Assembly (NCBI GenBank): GCA_030523325.1
Contig: JAUNIS010000020.1
Coordinates: forward strand, 1-44,198
Direction: 5' to 3'
DNA length: 44,198 nucleotides
DNA from: Phascolarctobacterium sp.
GTDB taxonomy: Bacteria > Bacillota > Negativicutes > Acidaminococcales > Acidaminococcaceae
The position numbers and the translations under genes are program-made. The stretch's first letter is position 1. Each line of letters starts with the position of its first letter. Shown piece after piece: positions 25,666 through 33,329 of the stretch. The notes beneath the pieces are model-generated. The model was not told the DNA's origin. It did not search any database and saw nothing but the letters and a program-made list of their open reading frames with translations.

Positions 25666-27384
25666 TTATATGTCCTTGCAAACACCACAGCGTCTGCAAC
25701 CGTCAAAGCACATAGGCGTAAATTTACCGGCCTCGCTATTTGTAAGCTCGCGGGCCATGTACTCATCCTTGACGCCTATATCGATGTGGCTCCAGGGCAG
25801 AATTTGCCCTACGGTAAGCTCACGCTGGGCCAGCTCATCAATGTCGATGCCTTGCATTTTTAGGACGGATTTTAAATTCTGCCCGCTTTCGTGAGCCTCT
25901 AAGAGGGCGTCACCTATTTTTCTGTCCCCGCGAGCCAGGACAGCTTGAACTACGGTTTCTTTTAAGGATTCGGTAATTAATTTAATGCGTTTATCTTTTT
26001 TTAGTCCGTCGTTAAGCATTTTAAAGCGATGCTTCAAGGTTTTAACCGGGCATAGAGGTGCCCACTGATAAGGAGTAAAGGGTTTAGGCACGAAGCCATT
26101 AACAGAGACAATGAGCTCTCCCTTATTACCCACTTCATCCATTTTTTGACGGACGCGTTTGATCATCTCCACGGTCTCGGTGATATCAAGATCCTCTTCC
26201 CCGGGGAGACCGATCATGTAATAAAGCTTGATGTTTTTCATCCCACTTGCTGCGGCAAGGGTACAAGCGTTATAAATATGTTCTTCCGTTATGCCTTTGT
26301 TGATGGCAGCTCGCATGCGCTCGCTTCCAGCCTCCGGGGCTACGGTCATGGTCTGCTGCCCACTTTTTGCGAGAGCATCGCACATAGTTTGGTCGAGTGT
26401 ATCGGCTCTAAGTGATGCAACGGAAAAATTAATGCCCTGCTCGACTAAATAAGTGGTAAGTTTTTTAATCTCGGGATGGTCGGATACGGCTGCTCCCATG
26501 AGTCCAACTTTTTTTGTGAGCTGGGGACGCTTGGCAATATCTGCCAGAATATTTGCCAATTTACGTGGACGAGGCTTTCTAAAAGAGTAACCGGCCATGC
26601 AAAAGCGACAATGACGACCACAGCCACGTGCCACCTCGACGATGTACATGCCAGCAAATTCTGTATTTCTGGTGATGATGGCGGATGTATGAGGATAGGA
26701 GTCGATATCCTTCACCCATTGACGAGAAATTTTTCTTGGTGCTCCTGCTTGGGGAACGAGTCCGGTAAATTGACCCTTCTCATCGAAGCCTTCTTCATAA
26801 AAGCTGGGTACATAAACTCCGGGCAATTGACTGAGCTTTTGTAAGCGTTCGTCCTTGCTTGCGCTTTGGTAAATGGTATCAAGAATTTTTTGTACTGTTT
26901 CTTCCCCTTCGCCAATGACAAAGGCATCGGCAACATTTGCTAGGGGCTCGGGATTAAAGGTTGCGCAGGGTCCCCCGATAATAATGAGGGGCTCACGTTT
27001 ATTTCTATCTGCTGCCCGTAGTTTTATATTGCCCAAGTCCAGGATTTTGAGGAGATTATCATAGTCCATCTCGAAGGAAAGCATGACGAAAATTACGTCA
27101 AAATCGGCGAGAGGACGCATGCTTTCCATACTTAAGAGGGGCGTACGGGTTTTCTCGTGCTCTTTGATGAGCTTGGGGTCGGGCAGGAAAAATCTTTCGC
27201 ATGCGCTATCACCCCTGGCGTTAATGATTTGGTACAGGATATGCATGCCTAAATTACTCATGCCCAAGTGATAAACGTTAGGATAGATAAAGGCTACGCT
27301 ATACTTGAGTCCCGGGGGAAAGCTTTGGCCTCCCCATTCGCTAGCTCGATATTCTTTTATGGTATTCTTGATTAACCAGGACAA
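25666..27384 (-). CDS. B12-binding-type radical SAM protein (TIGR03960-like)
   Basis: The N-terminal cobalamin-binding-like Rossmann region (SVAFIYPNVYHLGMSNLG, MLSFEMDYDNLL, IIGGPCATFNPEP) is followed by a radical SAM domain with CGRHCRFC (CxxxCxxC) and YYMIGLPGEEDLDI. The C-terminus has another cysteine cluster, CFDGCRRCGVC. This matches the TIGR03960 family as I remember it, whose target is unknown. Related proteins are often fused to or followed by a DUF2344 (TIGR03936) partner; none is seen here. 572 aa. Start is TTG 27384 behind GAGGT, 12 bp after the phosphotransferase gene. Confidence 0.8.
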   Translation of the reverse strand: MSWLIKNTIKEYRASEWGGQSFPPGLKYSVAFIYPNVYHLGMSNLGMHILYQIINARGDSACERFFLPDPKLIKEHEKTRTPLLSMESMRPLADFDVIFVMLSFEMDYDNLLKILDLGNIKLRAADRNKREPLIIIGGPCATFNPEPLANVADAFVIGEGEETVQKILDTIYQSASKDERLQKLSQLPGVYVPSFYEEGFDEKGQFTGLVPQAGAPRKISRQWVKDIDSYPHTSAIITRNTEFAGMYIVEVARGCGRHCRFCMAGYSFRKPRPRKLANILADIAKRPQLTKKVGLMGAAVSDHPEIKKLTTYLVEQGINFSVASLRADTLDQTMCDALAKSGQQTMTVAPEAGSERMRAAINKGITEEHIYNACTLAAASGMKNIKLYYMIGLPGEEDLDITETVEMIKRVRQKMDEVGNKGELIVSVNGFVPKPFTPYQWAPLCPVKTLKHRFKMLNDGLKKDKRIKLITESLKETVVQAVLARGDRKIGDALLEAHESGQNLKSVLKMQGIDIDELAQRELTVGQILPWSHIDIGVKDEYMARELTNSEAGKFTPMCFDGCRRCGVCKDI

Positions 27385-27396
27385 AATTTTACCTCA

Positions 27397-28866
27397 TTAT
27401 TTTTGCGCAAGTCTCTTTTCGAAGAGGTCGATGACTGTCTTCATGACTTTGAGACGAGCGTAATATTTATTATTGCCTTCGACGATTACCCAAGGAGCAT
27501 CTTCCATGTCGGTACGCACGAGCATTTCATTAACTGCTTCTTCATAGGCTTCCCATTTGTCACGGTTACGCCAATCCTCGTCGGTAATTTTCCATTGTTT
27601 GTTAGGTGTGTTTTGACGTTCTGTAAAGCGAGCGAGTTGTTCATCTTTGTCGATTTGCAGCCAGAATTTACAAACGACCATACCGGAATCGACCCATTGT
27701 TTTTCCATCTCTTTGATTTCGTCATAGGCTCTGGCCCATTCGTTGGGTTTGGCAAAGCCTTCGAGACGTTCAACCATGAGTCGTCCGTACCAGGTGCGGT
27801 CGAAGATAGAGATTTCGCCGGTTCTTGGCAAATGGATCCAGAATCTCCATTGGTAGTTATAATTATTTTCTACTGCTGTGGGGCTAGCTACGGGGAATAC
27901 TTGGTAGCCTAAGGGGTCGAGGCCGGAGGTCAGTCGACGAATTGCTCCGCCTTTACCACCTGCATCCCAGCCTTCAAAGCCGATGACTGCGCTAATACCA
28001 CGTTTATACATTTCTACTTGCAGCTTGGTTAGCTTTTTTTGGTATTTACTAAGCTTTTCTTTGTATTCCTCCTTGGTCATTTCTTGGTAAGGAACAATCT
28101 TAGAGAGGGCGTCATATTTAACTGCTGTACGAGCTTCTACTGGAGCATCTACTTTGCCTGCATCTAGTTTGGCGGTAAGGTTTTCTATAATGCTTTCCAT
28201 GATCTCGATGGTTGCGTTCTTGGTGCTATCGGCTGCGATTACGTGCCAGGGAGCGTTATTTGTATCGGTATTGGTAAGCATTTTGTCGTATTGCTCGTAG
28301 AATTTTTTGTAGTCGGCTCTTTGTTCGTTACGACCATATTCTGTTAAATGTTTGCTGCGAATTGCAAAACCGAAGGTATCTTCATCGGTCATGTTTTTCT
28401 TTTGTTCGTCTTCGCTCAGGTGCAGGAAATATTTTAAGATTATATAATTGTCATCGGTGAGCACTTTTTCGAAGGCGTTGATATGGTTATAGCCAAACAT
28501 TTTGGCAGCTTTATTGCGTTGTCCTTCGTGCACGTTTCTTAGGTAGTACCAGCTGCGATGGTATACGCGAATCTCGCCTTTGCCGGGTAAATTTTTCCAG
28601 AAGAATTCGAAGGCGGGTCTGTCGGTTACGTCGATCAGTTCCATGGTGGACAGTACGTCGAAGCCGCGGGCGTCCATGTTTTGCATGAGGGTATTGATGA
28701 TTTCACTTCTTTTGGCTCCACGCCAGCCTTCAAAGAGGATGATGATGGGGCGTTTTTCTTCACGGGCACGGCGTTGCACTTCGCCTAGTTGTAGGCCAAG
28801 CTCTTCGAGTTTGGGACCATACTCACCTTTGGGCAATTTCTTTTCGGGACTAACTTTTTCTAACAT
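27397..28866 (-). CDS. pap: Polyphosphate:AMP phosphotransferase (two-domain PPK2, class II)
   Basis: Transfers phosphate from polyphosphate to AMP to give ADP. Two PPK2 domains are in tandem. The N-terminal one (about residues 10-220) has a broken P-loop, FEGWRGAKRSEII. The C-terminal one (from about 270) has an intact FEGWDAGGKGGAI, the lid-type RTWYGRLMVERLEGF and FDRTWYGR. A degenerate first domain is the norm in class II enzymes. ATG 28866 is chosen (489 aa): GAGGAG sits about 11 bases upstream, whereas the GTG three codons earlier is too close. A plausible promoter (TTTACT, 17 bp, TATATA) lies roughly 40-80 bp upstream on minus. Confidence 0.92.
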   Translation of the reverse strand: MLEKVSPEKKLPKGEYGPKLEELGLQLGEVQRRAREEKRPIIILFEGWRGAKRSEIINTLMQNMDARGFDVLSTMELIDVTDRPAFEFFWKNLPGKGEIRVYHRSWYYLRNVHEGQRNKAAKMFGYNHINAFEKVLTDDNYIILKYFLHLSEDEQKKNMTDEDTFGFAIRSKHLTEYGRNEQRADYKKFYEQYDKMLTNTDTNNAPWHVIAADSTKNATIEIMESIIENLTAKLDAGKVDAPVEARTAVKYDALSKIVPYQEMTKEEYKEKLSKYQKKLTKLQVEMYKRGISAVIGFEGWDAGGKGGAIRRLTSGLDPLGYQVFPVASPTAVENNYNYQWRFWIHLPRTGEISIFDRTWYGRLMVERLEGFAKPNEWARAYDEIKEMEKQWVDSGMVVCKFWLQIDKDEQLARFTERQNTPNKQWKITDEDWRNRDKWEAYEEAVNEMLVRTDMEDAPWVIVEGNNKYYARLKVMKTVIDLFEKRLAQK

Positions 28867-28995
28867 GTTTAACACTACTCCTCAACATATTGTAAAATTA
28901 TTTTGCTTGCACAACTATATAGCCTATGGAACAATCTTAGTAAACACTATTCCATAATACTTTAATTATAAATCATTCGGACAAATTTTGCTATA

Positions 28996-29032
28996 GGGAA
29001 TTTGAGGGTTTGGGATGGGGTATGGGGATGGG
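28996..29032 (+). other. Run of six G-tracts (potential G-quadruplex)
   Basis: G-tracts of three or four at 28996, 29006, 29012, 29017, 29024 and 29030, separated by 2-7 bases, in the spacer between pilO's stop and the phosphotransferase promoter. No gene is read on this strand here. Confidence 0.6.
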
Positions 29033-29053
29033 AGTTTAAAATCATCATAAAAA

Positions 29054-29620
29054 TTATTTGTATTGAACAATATACTTGCCCACATTCATACTAACATCTA
29101 AAAAACCAATTTTATCAGCTTTAAGTTTGAAATTTTGTACCAAAAAATGTCTGCGCTCTAACTCGCGCACAAAATTTAAAATATCAAAGTAATCTCCTTG
29201 TACCTGTACCTTGGCAACATAGATAGAAAGCCCCTTTTCGTTTTTCGGTGTAACAATATCCTGCTTTCTCGGAAGAACGACGTTATTTATTTTAATGCTA
29301 CTACCACAACACTCGTGCAAGCTTTTTAAAAATTCTTGTTCGTCATAACGATTCGGCAACTGAGCTTTTATCTCCTCATTTGCTTTTTTTAACTGCATTT
29401 TATAAACTTCTATATCTTGATGTTGTGTTTTAAATCTTTCAACCGTTCTTAACATTGTTTTTTTCTCTGTGATGCCTTTACTGATTTCTTTCGCATTTGC
29501 ATAGCGATCTACTAAACGAAAATATGAAAACAATACTATCAAAGCTCCAAAACAAGAATAAAATATATATCTTCTTTTTATTATTTTTTTATAATCAAAG
29601 CCTAATCCTTCATATTCCAT
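29054..29620 (-). CDS. PilO-like inner-membrane pilus assembly protein
   Basis: 188 aa. A short cytoplasmic N-terminus is followed by one membrane helix (about residues 18-38: YIFYSCFGALIVLFSYF), a coiled-coil stretch (40-90) and a small mixed domain that ends in a repeated beta pattern (VQVQGDYFDILNFVRELERR), as in PilO/GspM-type ferredoxin-like folds. In type IV pili PilO pairs with PilN and contacts PilP, linking the inner-membrane platform to the secretin. The call rests on topology and position directly (8 bp) behind the PilM/N-like gene; sequence similarity alone would be weak. AT-rich compared with alaS or ileS. Confidence 0.65.
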   Translation of the reverse strand: MEYEGLGFDYKKIIKRRYIFYSCFGALIVLFSYFRLVDRYANAKEISKGITEKKTMLRTVERFKTQHQDIEVYKMQLKKANEEIKAQLPNRYDEQEFLKSLHECCGSSIKINNVVLPRKQDIVTPKNEKGLSIYVAKVQVQGDYFDILNFVRELERRHFLVQNFKLKADKIGFLDVSMNVGKYIVQYK

Positions 29621-29628
29621 TTCATTTT

Positions 29629-30681
29629 CTACCTTTCGCTAATATTAGCTACAAAACTTATCCCTGTGCTTCTTGCATCAGTGCTTAAAATCTTTACATC
29701 TTTAAAATCGCTACTCAAAGATAATTCTTCAGTCCATGCATTAACCCCTTGCATATCCAAGGAACGACCTGTAATTTTGTAAATCACACCTTCAGATTCA
29801 ATTCCCGTTATCCATAAACCTGAAACAGTGCTCCTGCCCAATGCTTCAAGCACATGACTTTGCTTCAAGGAGGCATCATCCAAACGTTTCAAAGTCAAAT
29901 TCAAACGTTTTGTCTCTTGCTCCATGGACCTTGCCGATTGATAACTTGCCTTCCAAAAAGCTTCTTTTTGCAAATTTTCTTCCAATCCAGATAGCTGAGT
30001 ATTCTTAGTGTAGAGAAAAATCTCCATTCCGCCCATAATTAATACAACAATAAAAATGCAAATCGTCAGAACATATTTTGACCATTTAGTTAAGCATTCA
30101 TCAAAATCGTTTTCTTGCAAATCTTCAGGGCAAAGATTGATTCTGTTTACGTCCACAAATTGTTCTTTGTCAATTTGCGGAATGACATAGGCAAACTTGA
30201 TATTGAAACCATTTGTCATTCCCACTAGCTTTTCAACGAAAGATTTAGGTGCTGCATATACAGTATACTGATATTCTTCTCCGAGTTTTTCTTTTGCGCG
30301 AACCACCTTGTAATAGTAGCTATCTCGCTCATAATTTATGGATTCAGCAACTTCCCAGTCAATTGCTTCCTGCTCGTCTTTCTTAGGCATAACCGGTAAA
30401 ACAAATCTTTCCGTCTCAATAAGTCGTTCGCCAAGAAGGAAAACTATTCTTGTATCATTAAGGTTTTCTAGCCAACTTATTTTATCTCTTAAAACATCGG
30501 CTAGGTTTTGCAAATATTTATCTTCATCAAACTGTAGATTTGGCAATTCTTTTCGGGTTAATCCTTTAGTCTCTCCATTACTGCTAATACTTACATCTAC
30601 AGATTCATCTTTTAATATTACGCAAAGCAAATCCTTTTTTGAACTAATAAAATGTTCCATTAACCGTTTAATTATATCCAT
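29629..30681 (-). CDS. PilM-PilN fusion-like pilus assembly protein
   Basis: 350 aa in two parts. Residues 1-175 resemble the first half of PilM, with FVLPVMPKKDEQEAIDWEV and YTVYAAPKSFVEKLVG typical of that actin-like protein, but the rest of the ATPase fold is missing. Residues 179-186 (NRINLCPE) match the PilN N-terminal INLLP peptide that normally docks into PilM. A single membrane helix follows at about 202-224, then a periplasmic coiled coil and an alpha/beta domain like PilN. Such a fusion would tie the cytoplasmic ring to the PilNO stalk permanently. RBS AAGGAGG precedes ATG 30681. A long hairpin terminator lies in the leader. Confidence 0.65.
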   Translation of the reverse strand: MDIIKRLMEHFISSKKDLLCVILKDESVDVSISSNGETKGLTRKELPNLQFDEDKYLQNLADVLRDKISWLENLNDTRIVFLLGERLIETERFVLPVMPKKDEQEAIDWEVAESINYERDSYYYKVVRAKEKLGEEYQYTVYAAPKSFVEKLVGMTNGFNIKFAYVIPQIDKEQFVDVNRINLCPEDLQENDFDECLTKWSKYVLTICIFIVVLIMGGMEIFLYTKNTQLSGLEENLQKEAFWKASYQSARSMEQETKRLNLTLKRLDDASLKQSHVLEALGRSTVSGLWITGIESEGVIYKITGRSLDMQGVNAWTEELSLSSDFKDVKILSTDARSTGISFVANISER

Positions 30682-30693
30682 TGCTCCTCCTTA

Positions 30694-30762
30694 TCTAAAA
30701 AACACAAGGGCAATATGTTTTTCAGTTGAACTAATTCAAGTTCATGAACCAACATACTGCCC
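30694..30762 (-). terminator. Long hairpin terminator/attenuator in the pilM/N leader
   Basis: On minus: GGGCAGTATGTT (30762-30751) pairs with AACATATTGCCC (30719-30708), 12 pairs with one wobble. An inner TTGAA/TTCAA helix lies in the loop, and TTGTGTTTTTT follows. It ends a few bases before the ribosome binding site of the PilM/N gene, so it either ends the dat-ECF transcript or attenuates the pilus gene. Confidence 0.75.
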
Positions 30763-30879
30763 TTTGGATTTTCTGTATTAATTTGTCCTATCTCGCATAT
30801 GCTGGGACTAGAGGCCATACACATTTCTGTTCTTACACGCAAACCTCGCAACACAGAATGAGAAAGATGGTTTGTTTGT

Positions 30880-31386
30880 TTATTTATACTCCCTCGGCAA
30901 TGCCTTGATTAACCGCCTTGCAAGTAAGATTCCTAAAATACCTGTGACTACCTGGGGCGTAGAAAAGGCTCCCATCATCCAGCGTGCTTGAGGAACGCCA
31001 TTCCACTTGATAAGTACTAGCGCATACCAACCAAGCCAACACATACAAATAGCTTTGATAAGCGGTGGAAGGAAAATGCCTTTTTTATTTTCTCTCCAGC
31101 GATTAACAAGTAACAAGAACAAAATGTTGCCAAACATTATTACGGGAATAAAAATTGGAAACAAAACCTGACCTTGCACGAAAGCTGTTAGCGGTAAGAT
31201 TAAAGCCAAAACGATTGCTGTCGTCATGCCATTCATAACGAGGGAAACAACCATCATCATATGGATTAAAGTTCCGATAAGATACGCATTTACCTGTGGT
31301 GGTATGGGAAAGAAAACACGAATTGCTTGCAGCACGAGAGTTAAGCCGATAAGCATAGCTCCTCGCACTATTTTTTTGTTTCCCAT
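30880..31386 (-). CDS. ECF-transporter S-component-like membrane protein
   Basis: 168 aa, almost entirely hydrophobic, with five or six membrane helices and small charged loops. It begins MGNKKIVRGAMLIGLTLVLQ, the short-helix start typical of substrate-binding S components of energy-coupling-factor transporters, and has GN/GG-rich helix ends (PVIMFGNILFLLL). S components capture a vitamin or metal and share a common EcfAT module encoded elsewhere. The substrate cannot be told. It starts 5 bp after the aminotransferase-like gene, with a poor Shine-Dalgarno site, so it is likely translated by coupling. Family confidence is moderate. Confidence 0.6.
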   Translation of the reverse strand: MGNKKIVRGAMLIGLTLVLQAIRVFFPIPPQVNAYLIGTLIHMMMVVSLVMNGMTTAIVLALILPLTAFVQGQVLFPIFIPVIMFGNILFLLLVNRWRENKKGIFLPPLIKAICMCWLGWYALVLIKWNGVPQARWMMGAFSTPQVVTGILGILLARRLIKALPREYK

Positions 31387-31391
31387 AGTTC

Positions 31392-32258
31392 TTACTTACA
31401 TTGAAGAGTAACGAAGTCTTCGTATCTCTTTTGTAATTCCATAACAACGGGGCCTAACTTGCCTTCATTAATAGGTGTACGGTCAATCTTAACAACCGGC
31501 ATAAACTCACAACGAGGACCACAGAGGAAAGCCTCTTCAGCTTTCAATGCAAAAGCTTTGTCGAAGGTTTTTTCCATGACAGGAATGTTCATATCCTTGG
31601 AAAGTCTTTCCATCAAAAGCTGACGTGTAACATTGGTGTGAATGAAATTATTTTCTGGATGGGTCCAGAGAATGCCGTCCTTGTAAATAAAGAAGCTAGA
31701 CTCGGTGCTTTCGGTAATTTTACCATCGCGAACAAAGAGTGCATCGTAATATTTGCCAACAACTGCTTTTTGTTTAGCCATAACTTCAGGCAGACGGTTC
31801 AAGGTGTTGATATTACATTTAGCCCATCGTTCATCTACCTCGGTTACAAGACCAACGCCTTGCGCACGTTTTTCTTTCAAAGCTTCACGATCAACAGGAA
31901 CTGCAAACATAACTAATTCAGGAATATTTGCTTCAGGATGACCAAGACCATAAGCTCCATCACCACGAGTCAGTTGAGAATAAATTTCGCAATCCTTAAG
32001 ACCAGTTTCTTTGAGCAGCGCTTCGTGAAAAATAACAAGCTCATCAACCATATAAATTCCAGGCAACTTCAGTGCGATTGCAGAATTAAAAAAGTTGTTC
32101 ATGTGTTGCAAGAGACCAAAGCAACGACCATTATAAACAGGAACAAGCTCGAAGATGCCATCGCCAAAATTAAAGCCACGATTATTTACGCTTATGGTTG
32201 CTTCTTCGGGAGAATAGAATTCTCCGTTAATCATAACAAGATTCTCTTTATTTTCCAT
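31392..32258 (-). CDS. Class IV aminotransferase-fold protein (D-amino-acid transaminase-like) lacking the PLP lysine
   Basis: 288 aa. It lines up with Bacillus D-amino-acid aminotransferase over its length: ISVNNRGFNFGDGIFELV, IYSQLTRGDGAYG, TESTESSFFIYKDGILWTHP and TRQLLMERLS. However, the active-site stretch reads CNINTLNRLPEVMAKQ where the family has an IKSLN pattern, so residue 151 is Asn (codon AAC, 31808-31806) instead of the lysine that forms the PLP Schiff base. The substrate-carboxylate Arg-x-His pair of D-alanine transaminase is also absent (GLGHPE). It is therefore either catalytically dead, a PLP-binding or regulatory protein, or uses another mechanism. GGAGGT precedes ATG 32258. 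Confidence 0.8.
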   Translation of the reverse strand: MENKENLVMINGEFYSPEEATISVNNRGFNFGDGIFELVPVYNGRCFGLLQHMNNFFNSAIALKLPGIYMVDELVIFHEALLKETGLKDCEIYSQLTRGDGAYGLGHPEANIPELVMFAVPVDREALKEKRAQGVGLVTEVDERWAKCNINTLNRLPEVMAKQKAVVGKYYDALFVRDGKITESTESSFFIYKDGILWTHPENNFIHTNVTRQLLMERLSKDMNIPVMEKTFDKAFALKAEEAFLCGPRCEFMPVVKIDRTPINEGKLGPVVMELQKRYEDFVTLQCK

Positions 32259-32296
32259 GAGGATACCTCCAAAGTTTTTAATATTTACAACAGGAT

Positions 32297-32325
32297 ATTA
32301 TACACTATTTTTAGAGGTATGTCAT
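32297..32325 (-). promoter_or_regulatory. Promoter of the aminotransferase-like / ECF pair
   Basis: Minus strand -35 ATGACA (32325-32320), 17-bp spacer, -10 TATAAT (32302-32297). The -35 overlaps the pilT stop codon, so this pair is transcribed independently of pilBT. Confidence 0.7.
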
Positions 32326-33329
32326 TAGCTTAAATAAAGACTGCTATTTTCTATGGCTCCGCTATTATGCAATTGTTCTATAAATTTTTGCATAGTTATC
32401 ATACCCGACTTGGTTCCCGTTGCTAAGTAGGACGATAATTGATGAGTTCGCCCCTCGCGAATTAAATTTCTTAAAGCATCAGTATTTAAAAGAATTTCAA
32501 AAGCAGCAACTCTTCCCCCACCTTTTTTAGGAAGTAGCTTTTGAGAAATTACGGCCGCAAGTGAATCTGCTAGTTGAGCTCTAACTTCTCCTGCATTAAC
32601 GCTGCATGCATCTAAAATACGACTGATGGTTCCTACTGCATCGCTAGTATGTAGCGTTGCAAAAACCAAGTGACCTGTTTCGGCAGCCGTTAGCGCTGCC
32701 ATAATTGTTGTGCTATCTCTTAATTCACCAAGCAAAATTACATCTGGATCTTCACGTAACGCGGCTTTCAATCCACTGACAAAACTTTTAGTGTCCCTAC
32801 CAATTTCTCGTTGGCTCACTAAAGCTTTCTCATTTTCATGCAAATATTCGACGGGATCCTCCAACGTTATGATGTGAACATGACGAGTTAAATTGATTTG
32901 CCTAATCAAAGCTGCAAGTGTACTCGACTTGCCGCTACCCGTAGGGCCTGTGACTAAAACTAATCCTTTATTTACTTCCGTTAATTTGACAGCGGATTTA
33001 GGTAACCCCAATTCATCACAACTTGGCAATTGACTCGAAATAATACGTATCGCCAAGGATAATCCTTGTTGATTTTTAAATGCATTGACTCGATATCTTT
33101 CTTTATGAAGCTCGTAGGCAAAGTCTATTTCACCTTTCTCTTTGAATTCGTTCTGCGTTTTTTCATCTGTAACATCGCGTATCCACTCAATAATTTTTTT
33201 GTTACAAATAGGAACCTCACTCTGTTCAACCAATTCACCGTTAATACGAAATCTTGCTTTATACCCTGCGTGTAAATGTAAATCTGAAGCACCAAGTGCT
33301 CTAGCTAAAACTAATAAATCATTTACCAT
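32325..33329 (-). CDS. pilT: Type IV pilus retraction ATPase PilT
   Basis: Hexameric ATPase that disassembles pili. N-terminal PAS-like region with GASDLHLHAG; Walker A GPTGSGKSSTLAAL; Asp box ITLEDPVEYLH; Walker B DPDVILLGELRD; His box GHLVFATLHTSDA. The C-terminal AFEILLNTDALRNLIREG, with GMITMQKFIEQL, is the PilT-specific AIRNLIRE-like motif. 334 aa, normal. The ATG directly follows the pilB stop (TAGATG). Confidence 0.93.
   Translation of the reverse strand: MVNDLLVLARALGASDLHLHAGYKARFRINGELVEQSEVPICNKKIIEWIRDVTDEKTQNEFKEKGEIDFAYELHKERYRVNAFKNQQGLSLAIRIISSQLPSCDELGLPKSAVKLTEVNKGLVLVTGPTGSGKSSTLAALIRQINLTRHVHIITLEDPVEYLHENEKALVSQREIGRDTKSFVSGLKAALREDPDVILLGELRDSTTIMAALTAAETGHLVFATLHTSDAVGTISRILDACSVNAGEVRAQLADSLAAVISQKLLPKKGGGRVAAFEILLNTDALRNLIREGRTHQLSSYLATGTKSGMITMQKFIEQLHNSGAIENSSLYLS

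Noticed and set aside
28866..28875. GTG start three codons upstream for the polyphosphate:AMP phosphotransferase
   Set aside because: The GAGGAG site would be only two bases away; ATG 28866 has better spacing.
30672..30854. A 60-codon open frame between the ECF gene and pilM/N, with a GSMLV stretch recalling a prepilin start
   Set aside because: It begins with TTG without a ribosome binding site, has no hydrophobic helix and runs through a 12-pair terminator hairpin, so it is probably leader RNA.
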